Source of the DNA: Alligator mississippiensis
Lineage: Eukaryota; Chordata; Crocodylia; Alligatoridae
Assembly (NCBI RefSeq): GCF_030867095.1
Contig: NC_081826.1
Span: forward strand, 251,142,251-251,206,250
DNA length: 64,000 nt
Direction of reading: 5' to 3'
Shown here: one piece after another, positions 35,020 to 46,418 of the stretch
How positions within the stretch are numbered: the stretch's first letter is position 1
Layout of the letters: each line of letters starts with the position of its first letter
The notes under the pieces: model-generated
What the model saw: only the letters and a program-made list of their open reading frames with translations
What the model was told of the DNA's origin: nothing
Databases searched by the model: none
Made by a program: the position numbers and the translations under genes

Positions 35020-35900
35020 CCTTCCTCCTATGACAGAGCTTCTATTACTCCATGCATGAAATCCTAATTTCCACAGTGCAAATATGGCAATGAAAATGCT
35101 GCATCTTTGGAAGTGAATGCCTCCCACTGCTACATGGCCCATATGCTACAGTGCCATTCCAATCCCATTATCTAGGGCTTGTACTTGAGGTTTGAATAAC
35201 TATGCCTTTGGGGAAGCTTGTTTTGATTTCATTCTGTTGTTTGCAGGTAATTTGCTGTGCAAGTGGCTTTGTACATCTGGCTTGCTGCTTTCCCAGTAAT
35301 TACTTGCAATGCATACCTCAAGAAAATAGATGCCAGCATCAAAAATTGGGAGGAGCTGGCTGTCAGCTAATCTCAGTGGGACTGCAACCTCAACCAAGCC
35401 GCAGCTTGTTTTGAGGTTAAGTGCCTTACCCTTGAAGCAGAGAAGAGAGACCAGAGAAAGGAAAAGGAGAGGAATCCCAGTCTGTAGCCTACTCTCCTCT
35501 GTGGGAAGATCTGGGATTCTGTGGCTCAAAGACTGGACTCTTTAAGTCATCAATGAGCCATTGTAGAGATCTTTCTCAAGTTACTGGTATGGTATACCAT
35601 GAGTCATCCATTCATTATACATATTATACCTCACTTTAAAACACCCTTCTCATTGCAGTTTAATAACATGTTATAGTATTCTGAATCACGTGTGAAAGAA
35701 TTTTGCTCCAACTAATTATTAAATATATGTGTATATCATTTAAAGGAAAAAATACTCCTCCCTAGTAACGCAGTGGAAGTGCATTTAATTTGTTGCACTT
35801 CCCTGTATTCTTTCACAAGACACTTTCAATTGGTCCACAATGAAAGAAGGTGCGTCTGTTCCCTTAACAGGGGCTTGGATGAATGTGTGGCTGAATTTAA
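35020..35900 (+). repeat. Diverged direct repeat, copy 2 (partner 11690-12450)
   Basis: Shares ordered blocks with 11690-12450, including TGTTGCACTTCCCTGTATT at 35791 against GTTGCACTTCCTTGTATT at 12331 and GTGCGTCTGTTCCCT against GTGTGTCTGTTCCCT. The 35900-36000 stretch partly repeats the block again. Confidence 0.6.
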
Positions 35901-36943
35901 AACTTCCCATTGTTTCCTTGCAGTTGAATAATGTCTTCTTGTACTCTGAATCACATGTAGGCGAAAGAGTTCTGCTTCTAACTAGTGGTTAAATAGCTGC
36001 ATGTAACAAGTAGATCTTATTTGTTAATAACAGCTACATGTCTTCCCATTGTTGCTGCTGTGGCCTGGACTTGAAAGAACATTTGAAAAGAGGACATTTC
36101 CATCTATGCTATAGTTCAAATGGACAACAAGCCAGTCTGAGGTGGAGAGGAGAGAGCTGGCTGTACTTTAGAGAAGCCTTACTGAGAGGTCAGGGACAAA
36201 ATGTCCTAATGTACAGGAAGACTAGCAAGCAAGGCAGAAGACCAGCTTGGCTTAACAGGCAACTCTTCAGTAAACTAAATCACAAAAAGGAAGCTTATAA
36301 GTGGAAATCTGGACAAAGTAGGGCTATGCAGGGATGAAGCCAGGAAAGCCAAAGTACAACTGGAGTTGCAGCCAGCAAGGGATGTGAAGGGTAACAAGAA
36401 GGGTTTTTACAAGTATGTCAGCAGCACGAGGAGGATATGGGAAAGTGTGGGTCCTTTTCTGAACGTGGGAGACAACCTTGTGACAGGATGCAGAAAAGGC
36501 TGAGCTCAATGCCTTTTTGGCTTCAGTCTTCACAGGCAAGGTCAGCTCCCAGACTACTGCAGTGGGCAGAACAGTTTGGGGAGGAGGTGAGCAGCCAACA
36601 GTGGTGAAAGAACAGGTTAGGGACTGTTTAGAAAAGCTGGATATATACAAGTCCATGGGGCTGGATGGGATGCACCCAAGGGTGCTGAAGGAGTTGGCTG
36701 ATGAGACTGCAGAGCCACTGGCCATAATCTCTGAAAATTCATGGATATCAGGAGAGGTCCCAGATGATTGGAGAAGGGCAAACATAGTGCCCATATTTAA
36801 GAAAGGGAAAAAGAAGGATCTAGGGACCTACAGGCCAGTCAGCCTCACCTCAGTCCTTGGAAAAACCATGGACCAGATCCTCAAGGAATCCATTTCTAAG
36901 CACTTGGAGGAGCAGAAGGTGATTAGGAACAGTCAGCATGGAT

Positions 36944-37283
36944 ACACCCATAGGGGACGCGTGCCTCCCGAAGCTGGCAGGGCATGGCGACCGCCCACAG
37001 GCAGCAGCAGTGGTGTTGGCAGTGGGGCATGGCAGCAGCAACTGGGGAACACCTGCAGGCAGCCGCGCTGTCAGCAGCGAGGATGAGCCAAGCAGAGACT
37101 GTCCGCAGGTGGCCGTGGCAGTGGTCGCGACGGAGGGGTAGTCCCCCTGTGGCCAGGCACCTGGCAGCACTTCTCAGGGGGGCACCAGTGCTCCACCTAC
37201 TCCCCCTGCCCATCACCTAAGCCAAAAGCGTTCACTCTCAGGAGCTACATGTGCACCCCCAATATGTTCCCTACATGTTGCCT
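36944..37283. mobile_element. 340-bp GC-rich insertion in CR1
   Basis: CR1 sequence breaks after CAGCATGGAT and resumes at ATGGATTCAAAGG. ATGGAT at 36938-36943 and 37284-37289 may be the target duplication. The class is unknown; the interior is GC-rich and non-coding by text. Confidence 0.55.
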
Positions 37284-37474
37284 ATGGATTCAAAGGCAAG
37301 TCATGCCTGACTATCCTGATTGCCTTCTATGATGAGGTGACTGGCTCTGTGGACACAGGGAGACTAATGGATGTGGTGTACCTTGATTTTAGCAAGGCTT
37401 TTGATATGGTCTCCCATAACATTCTCGCAGGCAAGCTAAGGAAATGTGGGCTGGATGAATAGACTGTAAGTTGG

Positions 37475-37837
37475 TGTGGCGGAGCACCTTTGGGGTGCTC
37501 ACCACATGGCAGGGTCTGCAGTAGGCTGGGACAAAGCCAGCAGAGCAGGCAGCCAAGCAAAACCCCTGAATGTCAATTTTAAGGGGAGGGAGGTATATGG
37601 CAGAGCACCTTTTGGGGTGCTTGCCACTTGAGGGTGTTCACAGGCTCTGAGGGGACCCTGCTTTGGAGGAGCAGCAGTGGAAACCTCCCCCAGGAACTAT
37701 TTTACGGGGAAATGTATGTGGCAGGGCACTGTTGGTGCCTGCCACTTTAAGACCAGAGCCAAGCAGCCAGCAGGTGCTCCATTGCAGCAGCTATTTTAGA
37801 TCTCCAGCCACCTATATAAATAGGGCAGTTCACTGCT
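37475..37837 (+). repeat. Three imperfect 121-bp tandem units at the LTR start
   Basis: Units start at 37475 (TGTGGCGGAGCACC), 37596 (TATGGCAGAGCACC) and 37717 (TGTGGCAGGGCACT), exactly 121 bases apart. Each of the first two ends with an AAGGGG- or ACGGGG-type block followed by GTA. Confidence 0.8.
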
Positions 37838-38214
37838 GGCAGGGTAGGGCAGGTAGTAACATTACCTGGCTGCAAGGCTCCATGCAACACCTGGAGGTAA
37901 GGGAGGAGCTGCAGGGAATGGTTTGGAGGCTCCTGGTCCTGGGCATGACCTAAAACTGCACTCTGCCAGGAGTGGGTGGCCTGGTGGGGTTCACAGTGGC
38001 ACAGAAGCCCCCAGGAAATGCCAGGCCACCCTGGTGAAAGATGGGTAGGGGCACCTTAACTCCACCTCTCATCTTTGGGTAGGTCACTTATCAGAGGTAG
38101 TTGGGGCCTTAATTAACAACAAGGCATGGCAGGTGAGACAGGTGGGTGGTATGCCCAAAAGGCAGGTGGGGAAAACTAGTACTGTGGCTAGTTGGGGAAC
38201 CCCACTTTGCCGCA
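37475..38214 (+). mobile_element. Solo LTR, second LTR family (740 bp), TSD GTTGG
   Basis: It starts TGTGGCGGAGCACC and ends TTTGCCGCA, with identical GTTGG flanks at 37470-37474 and 38215-38219. TATATAAA lies at 37813-37820. The first 363 bases are three tandem 121-bp units. It is inserted in the CR1 reverse transcriptase. No internal retroviral sequence is present. Confidence 0.93.
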
Positions 38215-38345
38215 GTTGGATAGAAAACTGGCTGGAGCAATAAGCGCAGGGGGTAGTAATCAATGGCTCAATGTCTAGTTGGCAGCCTGTATCAAGTGGA
38301 GCGCCCCAGGGGTCGGTCCTCGGGCTGGTTTTGTTCAATATCTTT

Positions 38346-38839
38346 AAGCCTGTGCAAAGCTAATAGTATTTGCTTCAGATTTGGATTCAGTCAATTTGGG
38401 GGGACAGCGATTCGAATCACTATCCTGAATTGATTTGGCCAAATCTGATTCGGAGGTTCAGCTGGTGCCGAATCTTCAAATCACGCAGGCCAATCCCCCC
38501 ACCTGCTCTCCCAGCCCAGCAATGGCTGCCCTGCCTGCCTTAGCTCCCAGCACTTTGGTGGGGGGAGGGGGAAGCCCTCATTCACTGGGTGCTTCCTGGC
38601 AGGAGATGATCCCTGCTGCCCTTCACTGCCCCATGCTGCATGGGGGGGCTCTGCCTGAGCCCCCCCACCCCCCTGTCCCAGCCCCCCTATGGCTGCCCCA
38701 CCCGGCTCAGCTCCAGCCCTTTAAGAAAAAGGAAAAAAACCCCCAAAAACTACAACAAAAAACAATTCAACAAAACAAATGCACAAAAATCTCCTCCAAA
38801 TTAAATCGGCACCCAAAGCTTCATATAGCCCTAGTTTTC
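38346..38839. mobile_element. About 494-bp insertion in CR1, hAT-like
   Basis: CR1 reading stops at TTCAATATCTTT and resumes at ATCAAGGACCTGG. The ends TAAGCCTGTGCAAAGC and (complement) TAGGGCTATATGAAGC are weakly inverted. No target duplication could be fixed. Confidence 0.5.
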
Positions 38840-39784
38840 ATCAAGGACCTGGAAGATGGCATAGAGTTCACCTTCAGCAAGTTTGTAGATGACACCAAGC
38901 TGGGGGAGTAGTAGACATGCTGGAGGGTAGGGCTAGAATTCAGAATGACCTAGACAAATTGGAGGATTGGGCCAAAAGAAATCTCATGAGGTTCAACAAG
39001 GACAAGTGCAAAGTCCAGCGCTTAGGACGGAACAATCCCACGCACCAGTACAGGCTGGGGGCTGACTGGCCGAGCAGCAGCTCTGCAGAAAAGGACCTGG
39101 GGGTTACAGTGGACAATAAACCTAATCTAAGCCAACAGTATGCTCTTGTTGCCAAGAAGGCTAATGCCATATAGGGCTGCATTGGTAGGAGTGTTGCCAG
39201 CAAGTCAAGAGAAGTGATTCTTCCCCTCTGTTCAGCACTGGTGAGGCCACATCTGGAGTACTGTGTTCAGTTTTGGGCCCCCCACTACAGGAAGGCTGTG
39301 AACAAGTTGGAGAGAGTCCAGTGGAGGGCAAATGGTGAGGGGGATGGGGCACATGACTTCTGAGGAAACTGGGCTTATTTAGTCTGGAAAAGAGAAGACT
39401 GAGAGGGAATTTAATAGCAGCCTTAAACTACTTGAAGGGGGGCTCAAAACAGGATGGAGCTAGAGTGTTTTCAGTGATAGCAGATGACAGAACAAGGAAC
39501 AACTGTCTCAAGTAGCGGCAAGGGAAGTTTAGGTTCGATATTAGGAAGAATTTTCTCTCTAGGAGGGTCGTAAAGCACTGGAACAGGTTACCCAGAGAGG
39601 TGGTAGACTCCATTCTTTAAGGTTAAAGACAGGGCTAGATAAAGCCTTGGCTGGGATGGTCTAGTTGGTGATGCTCCTGCTTTGAGCCGATAGTTGGACC
39701 AGATGACCTTCAGAGGTCCCTTCCAGCCCTAATTTTCTAGGATTCTAAGAAGCAAATCATTACAGTAGTAATGTCAATGAGCAA

Positions 39785-42418
39785 TATACTTCGACCCTCA
39801 TCAAGACGGAATCGAAGGAGGAGAAAGTAGAAGGATTGTGGGTTAAGTTACATGGGGGGCAAGGAGAAAGGGATTTGGTGGTAGGGGTCTGCTACAGACC
39901 CCCACACCAAGGGGAAGAACTAGATTTGGGGCTCCTGAGGCAGCTCTCAGAGACCATAAAAATTAAGGAGGCGGTAGTCATGGGGGACCTAAACTACCCA
40001 GACATCTGCTGGGAGACACAGACAGCAAAGTCCCACCGTTCACGCAAGTTCCTATTGCGTACAGGACCTCCACCTGACACGGGAGGTACATGGTCCCACT
40101 AGGGGGAATGCCTTACTGGACCTGGTATTGGCAATGGGGGATGATATGGTAGGGGACCTACAGATTGGTAGTCACCTGGGGGACAGTGATCACCAAATAA
40201 TAAAATTCACCATAAGATGTTGAGTGGGTAAGGTAACTAGTAGGGTGAAAGTGCTAGACTTAGGCAAGCTGATTTCAATGAATTCAGGTGATTAGTCAAG
40301 GACGCACTGCAGAGTAGGAGTTTTGAAGAGATGGGAGCCCAGGAAGGGTGGCTGTGCCTTAAGGAAATGATCCTTCAGGCACAGAGGGAGACGATCCCAA
40401 TGCGAGGAAAGAGGGAAAGGGGCCAGGAGGCTTCCTTGGCTGACCAGAGAAATCCAGGGCAGCCTACGGGCCAAAAGGGGGGCACATAAAAAGTGGAAAC
40501 AGTGAGAGATTACCAAAGAGGAGTATACCTCCTCTGCTTGCACTTGTAGGGAGGCAGTTAGATGGGCCAAAGCTACCATGGAGCTGAGGATGGCATCCCA
40601 AGTAAAGGATAACAAAAAATTGCTTTTTAGATATATAGGGAGTAAAAGGAAGGCCCAGGGTGGAATAGGACCCCTACTAAATGGGCAGAAGCAATTGGTG
40701 ATGGACAGGGGGGACAAGGCTGAACTCCTCAACGAGTTCTTTGCCTCAGTGTTCCTAAGTGAGGGGCAGGACAAGGCTCTCACTGGGATTGTAGAGAGGC
40801 AGCAGCAGGGCGCCAGACTGCCATGCATAGACCCTGAGATGGTACAGAGTCACTTGGAGGAACTGGATGCCTTTAAGTCAGCAGGCCCAGATGAGCTCCA
40901 TCCAAGGGTACTGAAGGCACTGGCTGACATCATTGCGCAGCCACTGGTGGTAATATTTGAACACTTGTGGTGCACGAGCCAGGTCCTGGAGGACTGGAAA
41001 AGGGCCAGTGTGGTCCCCATTTTCAAAAAGGGGAGGAAGGAGGACCCAGGCAACTATAGGCCAGTCAGTCTCACCTCCATCCTAGGCAAAGTCTTCAAAA
41101 AAATTATCAAGGCTAACATTTGCGAGAGCCCAGCAGGACTAATTATGCTGAGGGGGAACCAGCACGGGTTTGTAGCAGGTAGATCATGCCGGACTAATCT
41201 AGTCTCTTTTTATGACCAGGTTACAAAACGCCTGGACGCAGGAGTAGGGGTTGATGTCGTATACTTAGACTTCAGGAAGGCCTTCAATACGGTATCCCAC
41301 CCCATACTGATAAACAAGTTAAGAAGCTGTGACTTGAATGACTACACGGTCCAGTGGGTGGTGAATTGGCTAGAGGGTCGCACCCAGAGAGTCATAGTGG
41401 ATGGGTCGGTATCGACCTGGAAGGGTGTGGGCAGTGGGGTCCCGCAGGGCTCGGTCCTTGGACCGATACTCTTCAATGTCTTCATCAGCAACTTGGACGA
41501 GGGAGTGAAGTCTACTCTGTCCAAGTTTGCGGATGACACAAAACTGTAGGGAGAAGTGGACACGCCGGAGGGCAGGGAACAACTACAAGCAGACCTGGAC
41601 AGGTTGGATATATGGGCAGAAAACAACAGAATGCAATTCAACAAGGAGAAATGCAAAGTGCTGCACCTAGGGAGGAAAAATGTCCAGCATACCTACTGCC
41701 TAGGGAATGACCTGCTTGGTGGAACGGAAGTGGAAAGGGATCTTGGAGTCCTAGTGGACTCCAAGATGAACATGAGTTGGCAGCATGACGAAGCCATTAG
41801 AAAAGCTAATGGCACTTTATCGTGCATCAGCAGATGCATGACGAACAGATCCAAGGAGGTGATACTTCCCCTCTATCGGGGACTGGTCAGACTGCAGTTG
41901 GAATACTGCATGCAGTTTTGGGCGCCGCACTTCAAGAGGGATGTGGATAACCTGGAGAGGATCCAGAGAAGGGCCACTCATATGGTTAAGGGCTTGCAGG
42001 CCAAGCCCTATGAGGAGAGATTAGGGCACCTGGACCTCTTCAGCCTCCGCAAGAGAAGGTTGAGAGGCGACCTTGTGGCTGCCTATAAGTTCATCACGGG
42101 GGCACAGAAGGGAATTGGTGAGGATTTATTCACCAAGGCGCCCCCAGGGGTTACAAGAAATAATGGCCACAAGCTAGCAGACAGCAGATTTAGACTAGAC
42201 ATTAGGAAGAACTTCTTCACAGTTCAAGTGGCCAAGGTCTGGAATGGGCTCCCAAGAGAGGTGGTGCTCTCCCCTACCCTGGGGGTCTTCAAGAGGAGGT
42301 TAGATAAGCATCTAGCTGGGGTCATCTGAACCCAGCACTCTTTCCTGCCTATGCAGGGGGTCGGACTTGATGAGCTATTGAGGTCCCTTCCGACCCTAGC
42401 ATCTATGAATCTATGAAA
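39785..42418 (+). mobile_element. CR1 LINE, best preserved copy, 5'-truncated in the endonuclease
   Basis: It opens in the endonuclease (GVCYRPPHQGEELDLGLLRQ; VVMGDLNYPDICWE) and has the linker, the complete RT and the full 3' end with the terminal repeat TCTATGAATCTATGAAA at 42402-42418. It has fewer breaks than the other CR1 copies in the window. Confidence 0.95.
40578..42329 (+). pseudogene. CR1 ORF2 reverse transcriptase with one in-frame stop
   Basis: Frames 40578-41549 and 41556-42329 are the same phase, separated only by TAG at 41547-41549. Catalytic text FADDTKL lies just before the stop; [39 protein letters not shown] and [15 protein letters not shown] lie upstream. The second part has CKVLHLGRKNVQHTYCLGND and ends KHLAGVI. 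Sister copies have tryptophan at the stop position (TKMWGEVDT), so one TGG to TAG change explains it. Frameshifts upstream of 40578 disrupt the endonuclease part. Confidence 0.9.
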
Positions 42419-44989
42419 CTTGTTCAGAAAAGTGGAATCATTCTTTGCACTTTTGTTCTAAATATGGAATTCAAGGATGCTATGGGCTATTAATAGGTGC
42501 GTCAGTACATGTTTAGGCCTCTCCTCTGAGGAATGCTGCAAGCACCAGGAACTCCTTTGCAACCTTTTCAGTCCGCTGCTGACTCAGAAGAAACCTGTTA
42601 TGGACTGTCACGAACACGGTTTCCTCCAACAGTATAACCAAATTCTGAACGTTAAAACTGAGGATGGATTTATCCTGGTGCAGCCCAAAATAGCTTCAGG
42701 ATAGGTAACTTTCAAGTTGTCTAAACCTCTAGTTCCTTTACTAGAAGAGGGCAGATGAGAGAGGGGCTCTTATTAATATTGCCACCAGGATAGGAAGCTA
42801 GCAGGGCTGGGATTTGTCCAGTCAGTACAGAATGCTCAAGACCTTGTTTTCTTTTCTTGCTCTGTGCAATAGTTGTAATGTTTTGTTGAATAGGAAATGA
42901 TGGATTGCTCATCTAATAAGCTACCACTTTGTATTTCTCTTTGCTTATTATACATCACTTCTCATTGGTCCTGAATGCACCATGAAGATACAGATCCTGC
43001 AAAAACCCACAGGTGTTTAGTTTTTCATAGGTGAAAACACCCACTGAAGTCAATGAAACTGTTTACATGCCTCAGTTTGTAGTGTAGTGTAGAAGACATC
43101 TGAAGGAAGTATTAAAATACGCCACTAAGGTATGCCACTAAGGACATTTAAATGCCACCAAGATCTGAACTGCTTTAGCTAAATAAGCCTACTATGAACA
43201 GAATCATTTTCAATGTATTTTATGGTGCTTCCTTATATAGGATTGTAGGTTGACAGTTTAGCATGTTATTTTTTGTTTAGTAATTAATCTGTTGCTCCGG
43301 TTGACAATTCTGTGGTAGAGCTGGGAGAAGCCATTCATATGCTGTGGGTATGTGATTAAATGCCATTCAGCAAAGATCTGTTTTGAATGGACTGCAAATT
43401 ATATACAGGAAGTATCTGCTGAACATTCTGAAGAAGCTAGAAATCAGGACATGACAGTTATAATCACAACCAAGTATCAACCTACTTCTATAGACAAACC
43501 ACATAGCTTAATTTATTTGTTGTTGGTTGAACTCCAAGGCAAACTGCTCATTTGACCTCCCCCCCTCTAACTTTAAATGTATGAAGCCAAAATATTGGAG
43601 ATCAGGGAAATTAAATAGATACTACTCCTGCAAATGGCTGTAAAACAAATGCTAAAAGGTTTTGAACATTCAGAAGGAACCAGGTGGATGGTTTTGTATT
43701 TGCGTCCCCCCAACTGGACTGGGAAACAGAGCCCTGGACAGATATGGAGGTTTGACCACACATTGTAGTTTGCAAGTTCCAGGTGAAGGCTGGATCCTTG
43801 GGCCAAAATTTCAAAGGGAAATAACTGAAATTAAAAAAAAAAAAAAGGTCCTAAAACTGTATTTTGGGAGCCAGGCATTTGGCCCTTGGGTGCAGCATGG
43901 TTCTGCCCTGGAAGTTTTTCTGACCACCCTCCTGGAGCCAAAGATAGGCATTTAGGGGCCTGCCATTCAAATGCCCAGGTTGATTTTGGCAGCTAAAACT
44001 CAAAAACCCAAAAGATTGTTTTTACAGTTTTTAGAATCCTGGCAAGCATTACACAGCATGGATGCTGGTCTCCAAGCCTCCCTTTCAATAATTCTGATAA
44101 AAAAAACAAAACAAAAAAACAAAAAACATGATTCAGCTTGAGGGGAAGATAGGATTTATGGTACCTAATGTTCTCGCTCTCTTTTTAAAAAAGACACAAC
44201 ACACCACACACACACAACAGCTAAAGGAGTAGATCTGAATATGTGCAACTCCCCACAACTACACTTCCAAAGTGATGCTGTCAAAGGAACTAAAGACTGC
44301 AGCTACATGGTAAACTTGCCCTCCCAAGCACCAACACCCTCCAGGACATTGTACTGCTCTGAGCAGGCTGCCTTCTTAACCAAAGGAGTGCAGCTATGGC
44401 TGCACAGGTGTACCAGCTAGTTTAAAGCCAAACTAGGAGGCACCACCACTCTGCAGGGCTAAATCAGCCCACCTTAAGCACTAGCTGAAGGTTGTTACAC
44501 TGCTCTTTGTTTCAGAGGCAGGTGACCTGAAGCCCTTGTAACTCCTTGCTACTACTACGCAAGTAGTTGTCAAGAGGGAATGGGAGAAGTTCTACGAATT
44601 CTAGAAACATTTGGTATAGGGGACACTTTATTAAAGGGTCAGGCTACACTGAAATAATTATATAAAACATAAGTACTGAGATTAGTTGCATCCAAGTTTA
44701 ATTCCATCTCTTTAGTAATAAGTAATTGTTTACCAAATAACGGTTTAAGATGAGAAAAGGCATGCATATATATTTTGCTTTAACTGACCTGTAGCCTAAT
44801 TAGGCTAGAATAATGGGACCAACCAACAATTCACCTAAGTACTTGGACATGGTGCTGCTACCACCAGATGACATTAATAGTCTCTAGATACATTTGTAAT
44901 AATGCCATGAAGTAGGCATGAAGTGGGGGTGGGGGGGGGCAGGGTTTGATCACTTTACAAAAACTGAATGTATGGTCACCCTAAACGCA
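42419..44989. other. Intergenic, nothing firm
   Basis: Short frames only (for example 43662-43955, reading through a poly-A), plus a CA-rich tract near 44193-44218. No gene is supported. Confidence 0.45.
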
Positions 44990-46090
44990 TTTATTCATCA
45001 AACATAATTGCTGAACCAACAAGAGGTGATGTTATTTTAGACTTGGGTTTAGTAAGTAATGAGAAAATGATAAAAGGAGATTGGTGTAAAAATTAAGCTT
45101 AAGTGGTATGTCCATGGAGTTGATTCAGTTTAAAATTAGGAAGAAGAATAATCAAAAGCATGTACATAATGGTGGTTTTGGATTTCAAAAGGAAAGCTTT
45201 TCAAACAAAGGAACTAGTTAGGAAAGTCACCTGGACTGAGGATCTCAGAGACTTGGATGTGGCAGAGACTTGCAATTTCTTCAAGTCAAGCAGCTAAAAG
45301 TATGAGGACTCTCTATCCCAAGTGTTGAGGGAAAAGTTTTAGGAAAGGGCTCCACCTAACTGAATAAACACCTACCTCAAGAAGGATATTAGGAATAGGC
45401 AGATAGCTTACAAGGAATAGGAAAAGAACTGATCAGCAAAGAGAACTCTTAGAGAGAAGGGTAGGCATAGAGTGAGAATTACCAAAAAAAAAAAAAATCA
45501 AGTGGAGTTAAACCTTGCAAATGCTATTAAAACAAACACCAAAATGTTATTCAGCTGTAGACAAGATGAGCTCAAGGAAAGAAGAAATGCAGCTACCCCT
45601 CTCCAGTGAGGAAAATGTAATGATTATCAAGGTATGCCCCAATATACATTTGTATGAATGAGCATTAGGTATCATAAATGAATGAGTGAATGCTTAGCTT
45701 CAGTGTTGAAAAAGGGCAAAGATGTTGAAGATGAAGACCAAAACAAGATGGATCATCAGAATTCTTATATGGAAAATATAATAAAATGAAAATGCATTCT
45801 AGTAGCAAGTACTTCTAATAAGTCTGTCAACAAGGGTGATACCATATGAATAAAGAATATCAAGCATATGCCTATATTTAGAAATGGATAAAAGTGTACT
45901 GGGCAACACTAGACTTCTAAGTTTGACATTCATAGTATCCAAGCTTTTAGAAAATAAATTGAGAAGGACAACAATTAAAAGGCATGGAGAAAAAAGGAAG
46001 ATATATTAAAGTGAAACATGGATTTACCAAAGGTAGATTGTGCCAGATTAACTCAATAGCTTTACTTTGTACAATACCCAGGTTGGCCAC
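44990..46090 (+). mobile_element. Ancient CR1-like LINE relic
   Basis: Fragmentary text survives, such as HGFTKGRLCQINSIAL at 46017-46066, equivalent to the HGFxxGRSCxTNL motif of the other CR1 copies, with RT-like pieces before it. Stops are dense. It is far older than the other copies here. Confidence 0.55.
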
Positions 46091-46418
46091 CCTTGACAAT
46101 GTGTCTAAAACTGAGAAGCTAAATTTAACCAGCTGTATTTGTTGTCTTGAGTATCTGTTTATTTTTTGGAGTTGCCTTTTCAGCCCATTCCTAGAATCCT
46201 TCAAACCTTGTCATAATTGGATTTACTGAGATCGTAGTTGTATTCACCCCCCCCCCACACCCAGTTCCAATAACTGTTGTTGGATGACATGTACAGATAA
46301 CAAATGTGAATCTACAGGCAGTAGAATCAATAATACCTCTGTGCAATGTTAGGACACCAAACTGACTGCTTTTAGCTTGGATGGTCTTACTTGGGGAAGC
46401 CAAAAAGCATTCTGAGGC

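Larger units (their letters stand above)
36100..39750 (+). mobile_element. Old CR1-type LINE with three nested insertions
   Basis: Collinear pieces read: linker (KGFYKYVSSTRR), RT (LDGMHPRVLKELADETAEPL, RRANIVPIFKKGKKKDLGTY; to 36937), RT continued (LMDVVYLDFSKAFDMVSHNI; 37290-37469), then 38220-38345 with APQGSVLG, then 38840-39750 with FSKFVDDTKLGE and the 3' end. The interruptions are 36944-37283, 37475-38214 and about 38346-38839. Stops occur in each piece. Confidence 0.88.

Noticed and set aside
36517..37086. 189-codon frame as a single protein
   Set aside because: The first part is CR1 reverse transcriptase and the last 45 codons are an unrelated GC-rich insertion read through by chance.
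37475..37837. Possible CRISPR-like array from three regular 121-bp units
   Set aside because: Units are contiguous imperfect copies with no constant repeat plus variable spacer, inside an LTR of a vertebrate genome.
43662..43955. 97-codon frame with plausible start
   Set aside because: Reads through an A-run, has no splice context or recognisable domain, and an opposing frame overlaps.
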